Shown here in pieces: positions 26,436 through 36,136 of a DNA stretch of 64,000 bases. A program made the position numbers and the translations under genes. Positions within the stretch are counted from its first letter, which is position 1. Each line of letters begins with the position of its first letter. The stretch comes from an uncultured Campylobacter sp. (GTDB lineage Bacteria; Campylobacterota; Campylobacteria; Campylobacterales; Campylobacteraceae): positions 13,306 through 77,305 of the forward strand of contig NZ_CALHGM010000007.1 in NCBI RefSeq assembly GCF_938030145.1, written 5' to 3'. The notes under the pieces were generated by a model. The model had not been told where the DNA came from and made no database searches. It saw only the letters and a program-made list of their open reading frames with translations.

Positions 26436-27389
26436 AATCTCTCCTTGATCTCGCCAAAATTTTAAGAATTTTAAAATTTTAAGGGAAGCGACGAGTGCCG
26501 GGTTAAAATTTTAAAATTCGCAGCGAGCTTTAAGATGAGCGAAATTTAAACCCGCAGAGCAAATAAAAGTGTAATTTTAATTAAACAAGGCGGCTTGATC
26601 GGCAAAATTCTAGCGGGTCGGAAGGCCTTGCTTCGCGCGTCGCTTTTAATTTGATGCGTCGAAGCCGAAGTGAGTAGTTTTGTGCGTGCTTTGGTTTACG
26701 CTGCCACTCGCGGAATTACGCCGTGAAATTTAACCACATCACGCGACCGCAGGCATCTTCGCATACGTAATTTATTTGAGGTTGTTGCTTTAAAATTTTA
26801 ATTCTACGAGCGGATATTCTTTTGCAAATTGTGGGCGTGATTTTGATGCGCAGATGAAAGCGTTACGTTTAAAGACGTCTCACGCTTTAAAATTTGATTT
26901 AATTTAAACAAAGTGCGATTAAAATGCGATTTAAATTTTATGTACCGCAGGTGTAAAATTTCGGTCGTAAAAGTGAGTCTGTAGCAAAAAAATTATTTAA
27001 AATTTGCAGTGCACAAAATACCTTTTGAAATTTAAAAACGAGCCCGAGACGCACTTCAAAAATTGATGCGCGAGATTTAGACGCCGAGTTTAAATCTCGC
27101 CGTCATAACTATTTCAAAATTTTAAGCACAAAATTCAAACCATACTGATACGCGCCTCGCACCGAAGCGCTACGCCTCAAAATTTAATATGTAAATTAAA
27201 ACGGACGTGAAATTATTGAGCGCCGAGGCTTTACGGGCTTTAAAATTTTAATACGCAGATTTAGGTCGAGAGGCACGCGTACAGCCAGTCGCAGCCGTAC
27301 ACTTGAATTTTAAATCGCAAAACTTAAATTATAAAATTTAACCGCGCGCGCCGAAGCGGGAAGTGAAAATCCAAAGCGCTCTGGCTGAC
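26436..27389. other. 954-bp gene-free region rich in AAATTT words
   Basis: No gene or RNA recognised. TTTTAAAATTT-type words recur every 30-60 bp. As I recall, rpoN follows lptB in C. jejuni; here this non-coding stretch is found instead. Confidence 0.55.
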
Positions 27390-28112
27390 TTAGATGCTAA
27401 AATCCTCGCCGAGGTAGAATTTACGGACATTCGGATCGTTAGCTATCTCTTTTGCGGTGCCGCCGGCGAACAGCTCGCCGTCTTTGATGACGTAGGCACG
27501 GTCGCAGATCGCAAGCGTTTCGCGGACGTTGTGATCGGTGATGAGCACGCCGATGCCAAGATCGCTTAAATCGCGCACGATGCTTTGGATGTCGTTAACG
27601 GCGATCGGATCGACGCCTGCAAATGGCTCGTCCAAAAGTAGAAATTTCGGCGTTATCATCAGGCTTCGCGCGATTTCGCAGCGCCTGCGCTCGCCCCCGC
27701 TTAGGCTCACGCCTTTGCGCAATCTGATCGGCTCGATGTTGAGCAGATTTAGCATCTCATCGACCTTTTGCGAAGCTTCGGCCTTGTTTTTATAGGTGAT
27801 CTCCGCGGCGAGCATTAAATTTTCTTCAACGCTAAGCTCCTTAAAGATGCTGCTTTCTTGTGGCAGGTAGCCGATGCCGAGCTTAGCGCGCTTATGAAGT
27901 GGAACCTTTGCGATGCTGCTCTCATTAAGCAAGATATCACCACCGCTAGCGCTTATCAGCCCGCAGATCATATAAAACGTCGTGGTTTTGCCCGCTCCAT
28001 TGGGCCCCAGCAGCCCCACTATCTCGCCGTTGTAAAGCTCCAGCGAGATGCCCTTAATGATCGGCGTGCTTTTTATGGTTTTTTTAAGACCCCTGACTTC
28101 CAGTTTATGCAT
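27390..28112 (-). CDS. lptB: LPS export ABC transporter ATP-binding protein LptB
   Basis: A 240-residue ATPase. Walker A is GPNGAGKTT (36-44), then the Q-loop GYLPQESSIFKELS, signature SLSGGERRRCEIAR, Walker B FLLLDEPFAGVDP and the switch histidine in LITDHNVRETL. With LptFG it powers extraction of lipopolysaccharide from the inner membrane and its transport across the periplasm. Its start overlaps tsaE by 8 bp; the S4-tsaE-lptB order matches C. jejuni. Confidence 0.93.
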   Translation of the reverse strand: MHKLEVRGLKKTIKSTPIIKGISLELYNGEIVGLLGPNGAGKTTTFYMICGLISASGGDILLNESSIAKVPLHKRAKLGIGYLPQESSIFKELSVEENLMLAAEITYKNKAEASQKVDEMLNLLNIEPIRLRKGVSLSGGERRRCEIARSLMITPKFLLLDEPFAGVDPIAVNDIQSIVRDLSDLGIGVLITDHNVRETLAICDRAYVIKDGELFAGGTAKEIANDPNVRKFYLGEDFSI

Positions 28113-28512
28113 AGCTTACCTCGTATTTTCGCCCTTGCGCGTGTGGCGTGATCCTCACTACGCAAAAATCAAGCTCATATTTTTTAAGTAAATTTATCAA
28201 ATTTTCATCCGCCCATTCGATCAGATGAAGCCCCTCTTCAAATAAATTTTCAAATAGTCCGTTTTTTAAAATCCCCTCGCAGCCGCCGTTATAGATGTCG
28301 TAATGATAAATTTCGCCGTAGTTTTGCATGATTGAAAATGTAGGCGAGTTCACGTGCTCGTCTAACCCATGCGCCCGCACGATCGCACGCGCAAGCGTCG
28401 TTTTGCCGCTGGCAAGATCGCCGATTAGCAATATTATGCCGCTTTTTGGCAGAGTCTGCACGAGGCGTGAAATTTCATCCTCGCCGCAGAGCAGTTCAAA
28501 GCTCTTGGACAT
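28105..28512 (-). CDS. tsaE: tRNA threonylcarbamoyladenosine biosynthesis ATPase TsaE
   Basis: A 135-residue P-loop protein with GDLASGKTT (31-39), the switch region SPTFSIMQNYG with conserved Thr, the YHYDIYN metal-site segment and LIEWADE. It is the ATPase that drives TsaB/TsaD in making the t6A modification of ANN-decoding tRNAs. It overlaps the S4 gene by 17 bp and lptB by 8 bp. Normal length. Confidence 0.92.
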   Translation of the reverse strand: MSKSFELLCGEDEISRLVQTLPKSGIILLIGDLASGKTTLARAIVRAHGLDEHVNSPTFSIMQNYGEIYHYDIYNGGCEGILKNGLFENLFEEGLHLIEWADENLINLLKKYELDFCVVRITPHAQGRKYEVSYA

Positions 28513-28741
28513 ACTTTGCTTGCTCGCTTTTGGGCGTATTTTTCGCGCTAGGAAAGGCTAGGACTTTAAAGCTTTGTTTTCTATCCAAAAATCTTATCGT
28601 GATTACGTCGCCGATTTTAAGCTCTTTGGCGGGCTTTGCTACGACGCCGTTTACGGCTACGACGCCGCTTTTGCACATATCTTCGCTAATGGCGCGGCGC
28701 TTGGTGATATTGACTGCGTTTAAAAATTTATCGATTCTCAT
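28496..28741 (-). CDS. Small S4-domain RNA-binding protein
   Basis: An 81-residue protein. The S4 fold covers most of it, from MRIDKFLNAVNITKRRAISEDM through SGVVAVNGVVAKPAKELKIGDVITIRF. Such Hsp15/YbcJ-like proteins bind structured RNA, often the ribosome. It is the first gene of the S4-tsaE-lptB operon and is divergent from argG with a spacer of about 90 bp that must hold both promoters. Confidence 0.85.
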   Translation of the reverse strand: MRIDKFLNAVNITKRRAISEDMCKSGVVAVNGVVAKPAKELKIGDVITIRFLDRKQSFKVLAFPSAKNTPKSEQAKYVQEL

Positions 28742-28829
28742 AGGCGTGAGTTTAGCGATATTTGCCTTAAAAGCAACTATTAAACTATTTTTGGTAGAAT
28801 TTCGCCAAATTTTACGTAAAGGATTTGAG

Positions 28830-30050
28830 ATGGCAAAAGATGTAAAAAAGGTCGTTTTGGCGTATTCCGGAGGACTAGATACTAGTATTATTTTAAAGTG
28901 GCTAGGTGATACTTACGGCTGCGATGTGGTGACTTTCACCGCAGATATCGGTCAGAATGAGGATTTGGAGCCGATCAAAAACAAAGCTGTGAAACTGGGC
29001 ATAAAAAAGGAAAATATTTTCGTAGAGGATCTGCGCGAGGAATTTGTGCGCGATTACGTATTTCCGATGTTTCGCGCAAATGCCGTTTATGAGGGCGAGT
29101 ATCTTTTGGGCACGTCAATCGCGCGCCCGCTAATCGCTAAAAAGCTAGTCGAGATTGCGAAAAAGACCGGCGCGGACGCCATAAGCCACGGCGCAACCGG
29201 CAAGGGTAACGATCAAGTCCGCTTCGAGCTTGGCGCATACGCGCTAAATCCAGATATTAAGGTGATTGCGCCGTGGAGGCTGTGGGATCTGAACTCTCGC
29301 GAGAAGCTGCTTGCTTACGCTAAGAAAAACGGTATCGACATTGCCTCAAAGCCTGGCAAATCGCCGTATTCGATGGATGCGAATATCCTTCACATCTCCT
29401 ACGAGGGCTTGGTGCTGGAAGATCCCGCCCATGCGCCTGAAGAGGATATGTGGCGATGGACCATGAGCCCTAAAAATGCGCCAGATAAGAGCGAGATCAT
29501 CGAGATCGAATATGAACGCGGCGATCCCGTAAAGCTAAATGGCAAGGCGCTTAAACCGCACGAGATGCTGGCAGCACTTAACGAACTCGGCGCTAAAAAC
29601 GGCATCGGCAGGCTCGATCTTGTTGAAAATCGCTACGTCGGCATGAAGAGTCGCGGCTGCTACGAAACTCCGGGCGGCACGATCATGCTAAAGGCTCACC
29701 GCGCGATCGAGAGCATCACGCTAGATCGCGGCGCGGCGCATCTAAAAGACGATCTAATGCCGCGCTACGCCGAGCTTATCTACAACGGCTTTTGGTTCAG
29801 CCCGGAGCGCTTGCTGCTTCAAGAGCTGATAAACAAATCCCAAGAGCACGTAAACGGCAAGGTTAAGCTAGAGCTTTATAAGGGCAACGTGACCGTGCTG
29901 GGTAGGGAGAGCAAGAGCGATAGCTTGTTTAATACCGATTTCGTGACGTTTGAAGAGGATAAGGTTTTCAATCAAAAAGACGGCGACGGGTTTATCAAAC
30001 TAAGCGCGCTAAGATTTATCATCGCGGGCAAGAACGGACGCAAGCTTTAG
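28830..30050 (+). CDS. argG: Argininosuccinate synthase
   Basis: A 406-residue enzyme. The ATP PP-loop is VLAYSGGLDTSIILKWL near the N-terminus, followed by ADIGQNEDLEPI, SHGATGKGNDQVRFE and SPYSMDANILHISYEG. It joins citrulline and aspartate using ATP in arginine synthesis. The frame is open 128 codons further upstream, but I start at ATG 28830 because it has an AAAGGA ribosome site 7 bp before it and gives the family's usual N-terminus. Monocistronic; about 180 bp precede rplI. Confidence 0.96.
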   Translation: MAKDVKKVVLAYSGGLDTSIILKWLGDTYGCDVVTFTADIGQNEDLEPIKNKAVKLGIKKENIFVEDLREEFVRDYVFPMFRANAVYEGEYLLGTSIARPLIAKKLVEIAKKTGADAISHGATGKGNDQVRFELGAYALNPDIKVIAPWRLWDLNSREKLLAYAKKNGIDIASKPGKSPYSMDANILHISYEGLVLEDPAHAPEEDMWRWTMSPKNAPDKSEIIEIEYERGDPVKLNGKALKPHEMLAALNELGAKNGIGRLDLVENRYVGMKSRGCYETPGGTIMLKAHRAIESITLDRGAAHLKDDLMPRYAELIYNGFWFSPERLLLQELINKSQEHVNGKVKLELYKGNVTVLGRESKSDSLFNTDFVTFEEDKVFNQKDGDGFIKLSALRFIIAGKNGRKL

Positions 30051-30230
30051 CTGAAATTTTGCCTATGGCGGCAAGGTTTGTAGGCAAATTTCACAAAATG
30101 AAATTTTAAAATTTATCGAAAAAGCGCGAGCGGCTGCTGGCGGGTTTCATGAAATTTCACGAAATTTTAGATCCGTCCGCGCCGCTTATAAAATTTTATA
30201 AATTTAAAGCTAAATTTAAAAGGATAATGG

Positions 30231-30674
30231 ATGAAAGTATTACTAATAAAAGACGTTAAGGGGCTCGGAAAGGCGGGCGAGGTAAAGGAGGTCAAGGACG
30301 GCTACGGTAATAACTTCCTAATCGGCAAAGGTTACGCCAAAGCCGCTACGACTGAGGTTTTGCGTAAATTTGAAGCGGATAAGAAAAAGCAAGCCGAGCT
30401 AGAAAAATACGAGGTTGCAAGCTTGCAAAAATTAGCCGAGGAGCTAGCTAAGATCCGCGTAAAGATCGAAAAGCAGACGGGCGAGAGCGGCGCGCTTTTC
30501 GGCTCAGTGACCAAAGATGAGATCGCAACCGCGCTAAAAGAGCAAAAAGGGATCGAAATCGATAAGAAAATTTTAGAGACCGAGGCTATCAAAACGACCG
30601 GGATTTACGACGTAAATGCCAAGCTAAAGCACGGCATAAGCGCTAAATTTGAGATAGAGGTGGCTAGTGTTTGA
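30231..30674 (+). CDS. rplI: 50S ribosomal protein L9
   Basis: A 147-residue two-domain protein. The N-terminal rRNA-binding part is MKVLLIKDVKGLGKAGEVKE with DGYGNNFLIGKGYA, then a long connecting helix and a C-terminal domain with GALFGSVTKDEIA. An AAAGGAT ribosome site precedes the ATG. It overlaps hslV by 8 bp, an arrangement also found in C. jejuni. Confidence 0.96.
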   Translation: MKVLLIKDVKGLGKAGEVKEVKDGYGNNFLIGKGYAKAATTEVLRKFEADKKKQAELEKYEVASLQKLAEELAKIRVKIEKQTGESGALFGSVTKDEIATALKEQKGIEIDKKILETEAIKTTGIYDVNAKLKHGISAKFEIEVASV

Positions 30675-31215
30675 AGCGACTACCATTTTAGCTTACAAAG
30701 GCGCGAAGGGCTCTGTCATCGGCGGCGACGGGCAGGTTACGTTCGGAAACACCGTCTTAAAGGGCAATGCGACTAAAATTCGAAAGATCGGCAAAGAGGG
30801 CAACGTCTTGGCGGGCTTTGCGGGCAGCACCGCCGATGCGTTTAATCTTTTTGATATGTTTGAGAAGTGCTTAGATGGCGCAAAGGGCGATCTTTTAAGG
30901 GCTGTGATAGAATTTAGCAAGCAATGGCGCAAAGATAAATATCTGCGAAAGCTCGAAGCGATGATGCTGGTGCTGGACCGCAAAAATATCTTTCTGCTTA
31001 GCGGCACGGGCGACGTGGTAGAGCCGGACGACGGCAAGATCGCAGCGATCGGAAGCGGCGGGAATTACGCTCTTAGCGCGGCGCGAGCTTTGGATAAATT
31101 TGCAAGCTTAGACGAAGAGGAGCTCGTAAAGCAAAGCCTTAAAATCGCGGGCGAGATTTGCATTTACACGAATGAGAACATCAAAACATACGCAATTTGG
31201 GACGAAAAGAGATGA
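30667..31215 (+). CDS. hslV: ATP-dependent protease HslVU, peptidase subunit
   Basis: A 182-residue proteasome-like peptidase, translated from GTG. The catalytic threonine is Thr5 after removal of the first four residues (ATTILAYKG), with IGGDGQVTFGNTVLKG and the Lys of KIRKIG following. It assembles as a double hexameric ring capped by HslU. Start GTG 30667 is fixed by the N-terminal threonine motif and overlaps rplI. Its TGA overlaps the hslU ATG. Confidence 0.95.
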   Translation: MFEATTILAYKGAKGSVIGGDGQVTFGNTVLKGNATKIRKIGKEGNVLAGFAGSTADAFNLFDMFEKCLDGAKGDLLRAVIEFSKQWRKDKYLRKLEAMMLVLDRKNIFLLSGTGDVVEPDDGKIAAIGSGGNYALSAARALDKFASLDEEELVKQSLKIAGEICIYTNENIKTYAIWDEKR

Positions 31216-32531
31216 TGACGCCAAAGCAGATCGTAGAGAAACTAGACGAATATATAATCGGACAAAATAGCGCCAAACGCACGATAGCGGTGGCTTTGCG
31301 AAATCGCTACCGCAGAATGGCGCTTGAAGATGAGATGAAAAACGAGGTGATGCCCAAAAACATCCTGATGATCGGCTCTACCGGCGTAGGTAAGACCGAG
31401 ATTGCGCGCAGACTTTCGAAGATGTTCGGGCTTCCTTTTATCAAGGTCGAGGCTAGCAAATATACTGAAGTAGGCTTCGTGGGGCGCGATGTGGAGAGCA
31501 TGGTGCGCGATCTGGCCGCCGCGTCGGTAAATTTAGTGCGCGGCGAGGAATTTGAAAAGAATAAAGACAAGATCGATGATTACATCAAGCGTAAAATTTT
31601 AGAAAAAGTCCTTCCGCCGCTTCCGCGCGGAGCGAGCGAGGAGAAGGTTGCCGATTACGAAAAAAGCTACGAAAAAATGGCGGCCAAGCTCGAACGCGGC
31701 GATCTAGACGATCTTAGTATCGAGATCGAAGTAAGCGAAAACGCGCTTGAATCAAATCCGAATTTGCCGCCCGAGATGGCGAATATGCAGGAAAGCTTCA
31801 TCAAAGTAATTGGAATTTCGACGCGCAAAAGCAAAAAAGAGATGAAGGTAAAAGACGCCAAGGTTGCCCTCAAAAGCGAGGCTAGCGAGAAGGTCTTAGA
31901 TATGGAGAGCATCAAAGCCGAAGCCGTTAGGCGTGCGCAAAACGAGGGCATTATCTTTATCGATGAGATCGATAAAGTGGCAGTTTCAAGCGGCAATAGC
32001 GGCAGGCAGGATCCGAGCAAAGAGGGGGTGCAGCGCGATCTGCTTCCGATCGTGGAGGGCAGCAGCGTAAGCACGAAATTCGGCAATATTGACACCGATC
32101 ACATCCTTTTTATCGCCGCGGGCGCCTTTCATATCAGCAAGCCTAGCGATCTCATACCCGAGCTTCAGGGGCGCTTCCCGCTTCGCGTCGAGCTTGACAG
32201 CCTAGACGAGGCGGCGCTGTGCGAAATTTTAACCAAGCCGAAAAATTCGCTTCTTAAGCAGTACTCGGCGCTTTTAAAGACCGAGGGCGTGGAGCTGGAA
32301 TTTAGCGAGGACGGGGTCAAAGCGATCGCGAAATTTGCGGCTAGTACGAACGAAAAGGTCGAAGATATCGGCGCTAGAAGGCTACATACAATAATGGAAA
32401 AGGTGCTTGAGGATATCAGCTTCGAAGCGGATAAGTTTAAAGGGCAAAAGATCGTCGTGGATGAGAAGCTCGTAAGCGAAAAGCTCGCAGGCATCGCAAG
32501 CGACGAGGATCTGGCGAAATACATTTTATAA
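31212..32531 (+). CDS. hslU: ATP-dependent protease HslVU, ATPase subunit
   Basis: A 439-residue AAA+ unfoldase. It has MTPKQIVEKLDEYIIGQ, Walker A GSTGVGKTE, the substrate pore loop KYTEVGFVGRDVE, a roughly 130-residue intermediate domain, Walker B IIFIDEIDKVA and the C-terminal peptidase-docking end LAKYIL. I start at ATG 31212, which forms an ATGA overlap with hslV, rather than the TTG at 31197. It unfolds substrates and feeds them to HslV. Confidence 0.95.
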   Translation: MMTPKQIVEKLDEYIIGQNSAKRTIAVALRNRYRRMALEDEMKNEVMPKNILMIGSTGVGKTEIARRLSKMFGLPFIKVEASKYTEVGFVGRDVESMVRDLAAASVNLVRGEEFEKNKDKIDDYIKRKILEKVLPPLPRGASEEKVADYEKSYEKMAAKLERGDLDDLSIEIEVSENALESNPNLPPEMANMQESFIKVIGISTRKSKKEMKVKDAKVALKSEASEKVLDMESIKAEAVRRAQNEGIIFIDEIDKVAVSSGNSGRQDPSKEGVQRDLLPIVEGSSVSTKFGNIDTDHILFIAAGAFHISKPSDLIPELQGRFPLRVELDSLDEAALCEILTKPKNSLLKQYSALLKTEGVELEFSEDGVKAIAKFAASTNEKVEDIGARRLHTIMEKVLEDISFEADKFKGQKIVVDEKLVSEKLAGIASDEDLAKYIL

Positions 32532-33030
32532 GGCGGCGCGGTAGCTACTTTTAGAATTCTACAGAGTCGCGGAATTTGGCGGTTTTGAAAATTGCGAAGC
32601 GTTAGAATTTTAGGTTTGGAATTTAGCGGAATTTTAAAATACGCAGAATTCCATCCTTTTAAATTTGGTGATACTTTGAAATTTTAAGTCTGTAAAATTC
32701 AGGAATGATCGAAATTCTGTGCTGCGTGGGTTATATGCCAAGCCGTAGCGCATGGCAGGATAGAATTTAAAATTTCGCGATCAATTTACGAAGCTGCAGA
32801 ATTCGCGGCTCGCGAGATTCTGGATAGATAAAATTCTGTGCTGCGACGGGTAAGATTTTATCGCTACCGCGCAGCTTGAAATTTTAAATTTTATCCGCTT
32901 ATGTGATGGCAGAATTTCAAATTTCAACCGCTTGTGCAAGAGCTGGCCTGCGCAAAACGAGATTTTAAAATTTACCTGCAAGGGCTTAGTGCTGCGGTTG
33001 CAAGATAAAATTTATAAATTTAAGGAAAAT
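32532..33030. other. Gene-free stretch between hslU and era
   Basis: No gene. A 15-nt word AAATTCTGTGCTGCG occurs twice (32712-32726 and 32831-32845, 119 bp apart) among many AAATTT words. In C. jejuni hslU and era are close together as I recall, so the spacer looks expanded here. Confidence 0.5.
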
Positions 33031-33900
33031 ATGAAAAGCGGATTTGTAACGCTCATCGGGCGGACGAATGCGGGCAAGAGCTCGCTGTTAAACTATCTCT
33101 GCGGCGAGAAAATTTCGCTCGTCTCGCACAAGATCAATGCTACACGCCGCAAGATTAACGGCATCGCGATGAACGGCGCAGATCAGGTGATTTTCACGGA
33201 CACGCCGGGGCTGCACGAAAGCGCCAAGCTGATGAATAAACTGATGGTCGAAGTGGCGCTCGGGGCGATTGAGGGCTGCGATTTGGTGCTGTTTTTGGCG
33301 CCCGTGCACGACGGTACCACAGAATACGAAAAGTTTTTAAATTTAAATGCAGGCACCAAACATATCGTGATTTTAACTAAAATTGATGAAGCAAACGACG
33401 AAAAGATCGTGCAAAAGCTGCTGCAATATCAAAAATTTACCGATAAATTTGAGGCGATAATCCCCGTTAGCATCAAAAAAAAGGTCTATAAAAAGCAGGT
33501 TTTGGACGAAATTTGTAAAATTCTGCCCGAGCATGAGTATTTTTACGATCCTGAAATTTTAAGCGCGACGAATGAGCGCGAAATTTACCGCGACTTCATA
33601 CTTGAGGCGATCTTTGAGAGTATGAGCGACGAGATCCCGTATTGCAGCGACGTCGTCATGGAAAAAGTGGTGGAAAAACCGGGTCTGATCTCGGTATATG
33701 CGCGGATCATAACGGACAGCAATTCACACAAAGAGATGTTGATCGGCAAAAACGGCGAAGCGATCAAGCGGATCGGAATTCGAGCCAAAAAGTTAATTTC
33801 AAATTTTTCTAAGGTCAAAATTTACTTAAAATTAACAGTTTTTGTAAAAAAAAGCTGGAAAAATGACGAATTTAGGGTAAAAACCGATTTTATCTATTGA
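33031..33900 (+). CDS. era: GTPase Era
   Basis: A 289-residue protein. The GTPase domain has G1 GRTNAGKSS, G2 INATRRKINGI, G3 DTPGLHE and G4 LTKID. A C-terminal KH RNA-binding domain has IGKNGEAIKRIGIRAKK. It binds 16S rRNA near its 3' end during 30S maturation. Start ATG 33031 has an AAGGAAA ribosome site; the longer open frame from 32932 lacks one. The GRTNAGKS loop differs from the common GRPNVGKS but keeps the essential residues. Confidence 0.95.
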   Translation: MKSGFVTLIGRTNAGKSSLLNYLCGEKISLVSHKINATRRKINGIAMNGADQVIFTDTPGLHESAKLMNKLMVEVALGAIEGCDLVLFLAPVHDGTTEYEKFLNLNAGTKHIVILTKIDEANDEKIVQKLLQYQKFTDKFEAIIPVSIKKKVYKKQVLDEICKILPEHEYFYDPEILSATNEREIYRDFILEAIFESMSDEIPYCSDVVMEKVVEKPGLISVYARIITDSNSHKEMLIGKNGEAIKRIGIRAKKLISNFSKVKIYLKLTVFVKKSWKNDEFRVKTDFIY

Positions 33901-33962
33901 CATTTTATTTTATTTCTATTAGTATTAGCAGCGTAGAAAATTTCATTTGGAAGTGGAGTGTT

Positions 33963-35483
33963 ATGGCAAAGAATAGTAAAAATGCTAGTTCGATTGTTGC
34001 GATTAACAAAGTCACGCAAACCATATTCGGTCTAAGTGAGAATGAAGTTTTCGAGCACGACTTCTCAAAAGCGAATCGTGCGAAGGAAACTTACGTCTCA
34101 TATATTCCGTATAAGGATATAATGACTGCGACGGTTGAGATAAGCAGATCGGTTGAGGACGCGGATCTTTTAGATGCGATCGTCGTTAAGGTGTATGAGG
34201 AGCTGGGGCTTGACACCGCTTTGGATTACAAAATCACTTATAGTGAGGTAATAGGCGCTGGCGGCGATGATAGAATTTTCAACGTCTTTGTCGTAGATAA
34301 TGCCAAACTCACTTCAGAATTCGATGCGATCGCCGCTAGGACGAACTACATCGACTATGTGGCTATGGCTCCGTTTTTATACGAGGGCTTGTATAATAGA
34401 GGCGTCCTAACTCGCGACGGAATCGACTGCTTCATCTACTTGCAACGCGACGATGCGTTTTTGGTAGTGTATCAAAACGGCGAATATTTTCAATCCCGCC
34501 AAGTAAGATATAACCTAAAATTCTTGCATGAAAAATATGTTGAGCTAGTCGGCAGTAGAGTCGATGAAGAGAGCTTTTATAGACTGCTCTCCAAACAGGG
34601 AGTAAATTTAGAAAATCCGACCGAACGCGATTATATGATCCAAATTTTTGACGATATGTTTTACTACATCAACGACGTATTGAACGGTATTAGTAAAATT
34701 TACAACGTCAATATTCAAAACGTCTATATCGGAACGGATATCGGTAAAATTCCTGCGATCGAGGTTTTTGTAGAAAATAATCTAAAGCTAAGATACAAGG
34801 ATTTTAATTTTAACGTTGCAATCAACGCAAAAGATTATCCTCTCACTCAGCTAGATATTTTGATGTTTTTGGTAGGTCAAGATTATTTGGTTACCAAAGA
34901 TGACGATCACAACTACTCGCCGTTTATGAGACCTCCGCCTTTGACTCAAAGATCAACCGGCAAGCTGATAGGCTATATGTTGCTAGGCTGCTTACTTGGG
35001 GCTGTGTATCCTGCGTATAACTTCGGCTATGGATATTATAATAATATGGTAGCTAATGATAAAACTAGCGAATATCAAGGTTTGGAAGATCAGATGGTTC
35101 CTGCTAGAGCAGAAAATGCGCGTTTGGATAAAGAGACTAAAGAGGTAAATGCCCAGGCTGCTAAGAGTGGTAAGGAGCTTAACGACAGGCGCGATCTAAT
35201 TAATGCCATCTTAGATAAGAAAAACAATTACGCTATGAAGGGTGTTTCTATTTTTGAGCTAACCAATATGGTCGTTAAAAATAAGGGCAATATGGTTAGG
35301 ATCGGTGATGAGAATAGGACTCTAACTGTTCAGGTGCGCACCAAAAACGATAAGCAGATGACCGAGCTTTTAGAGGATATCAGTAAAAAAGAGGTGTATG
35401 GCGTGGATACTAAAACAATCGCGCTGCAAGAGGGTAATAAAACCGTCTTTTACGATAGTAATATCAGTGTGGAGGTTAAATAA
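33963..35483 (+). CDS. PilM-PilN-like fusion protein of the DNA-uptake/type II secretion-like system
   Basis: A 506-residue protein that appears to join two pilus inner-membrane components. Residues 1-325 are soluble and look like a PilM-type actin-fold domain (for example IYNVNIQNVYIGTDIG). A transmembrane helix at about 334-356, a coiled coil at about 365-415 and a PilN-like periplasmic domain to the end follow. In PilM/PilN systems these are separate genes. Start ATG 33963 has GGAG upstream. It is the first of nine overlapping genes; its stop forms TAATG with the next start. The assignment rests on architecture and gene order, not on strong motifs. Confidence 0.72.
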   Translation: MAKNSKNASSIVAINKVTQTIFGLSENEVFEHDFSKANRAKETYVSYIPYKDIMTATVEISRSVEDADLLDAIVVKVYEELGLDTALDYKITYSEVIGAGGDDRIFNVFVVDNAKLTSEFDAIAARTNYIDYVAMAPFLYEGLYNRGVLTRDGIDCFIYLQRDDAFLVVYQNGEYFQSRQVRYNLKFLHEKYVELVGSRVDEESFYRLLSKQGVNLENPTERDYMIQIFDDMFYYINDVLNGISKIYNVNIQNVYIGTDIGKIPAIEVFVENNLKLRYKDFNFNVAINAKDYPLTQLDILMFLVGQDYLVTKDDDHNYSPFMRPPPLTQRSTGKLIGYMLLGCLLGAVYPAYNFGYGYYNNMVANDKTSEYQGLEDQMVPARAENARLDKETKEVNAQAAKSGKELNDRRDLINAILDKKNNYAMKGVSIFELTNMVVKNKGNMVRIGDENRTLTVQVRTKNDKQMTELLEDISKKEVYGVDTKTIALQEGNKTVFYDSNISVEVK

Positions 35484-36136
35484 TGAAAAAGAAAAGTTCA
35501 TTAGATCAACTTGATCAATGGTTTGCCTCCAAGGGAAATAGTGCAAATAACTATTTTTACATAGCTTTATTGTTTGTAGGTGTGGTAGCTTACTTTATTT
35601 TGAGTAGCTATGCGGATCCGTATTTAGAGGAGAGCGAAACAAATCTAAGTACTGCCACGACGAAGCTTGAAGGCGCACAAAGAGAGTATAACGAGTTTTT
35701 TGGCGGTGATCCTAAAGCTTTCGTTGATAATAAGCGCAATATCCTCAATGGTGCTAGGACCAACCTTAACAATATCATTGAAGAGCGTGGGTATCTAGAC
35801 GGTAAGCTAAAAGAAATTTCAAAACTTACCTATAATGAAAAGAACTGGGCTAAATTTATGGATAGCCTCTCAACGATCGCAGAGAATAACAATATTAAAA
35901 TTTATGCTATTCACAGCGATAGAAGAGAGCCTAGCATCAAACAAATTTTTCAGCCTGAAGCTTTGCTGGATATAGATGTGAAATTTGAAGGAGCATTTTC
36001 GAACGTCCTTAGGTATATCAACCTTATAGAACAATCGGAGATGATCGTAGATGTAAATAAGATGGATATCAATGCCACTAAAAACGGCAAAATCGGTGGA
36101 AGCATCGGTATATCTATCTGGGGAGTAAATTACTAA
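35483..36136 (+). CDS. PilO-like inner membrane protein
   Basis: A 217-residue bitopic protein: short cytoplasmic N-terminus, one membrane helix (about 23-41), a coiled coil (about 48-115) and a periplasmic alpha/beta domain with FEGAFSNVLRYINLIEQSEMIVDV, typical of PilO/GspM-type ferredoxin-like folds. It would dimerise with the PilN-like protein in the assembly platform. Both ends overlap their neighbours as TAATG. Confidence 0.72.
   Translation: MKKKSSLDQLDQWFASKGNSANNYFYIALLFVGVVAYFILSSYADPYLEESETNLSTATTKLEGAQREYNEFFGGDPKAFVDNKRNILNGARTNLNNIIEERGYLDGKLKEISKLTYNEKNWAKFMDSLSTIAENNNIKIYAIHSDRREPSIKQIFQPEALLDIDVKFEGAFSNVLRYINLIEQSEMIVDVNKMDINATKNGKIGGSIGISIWGVNY

Noticed and set aside
28446..28829. 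128-codon upstream extension of argG
   Set aside because: Runs antisense through tsaE and the S4 gene; the ATG at 28830 with AAAGGA gives the normal N-terminus.
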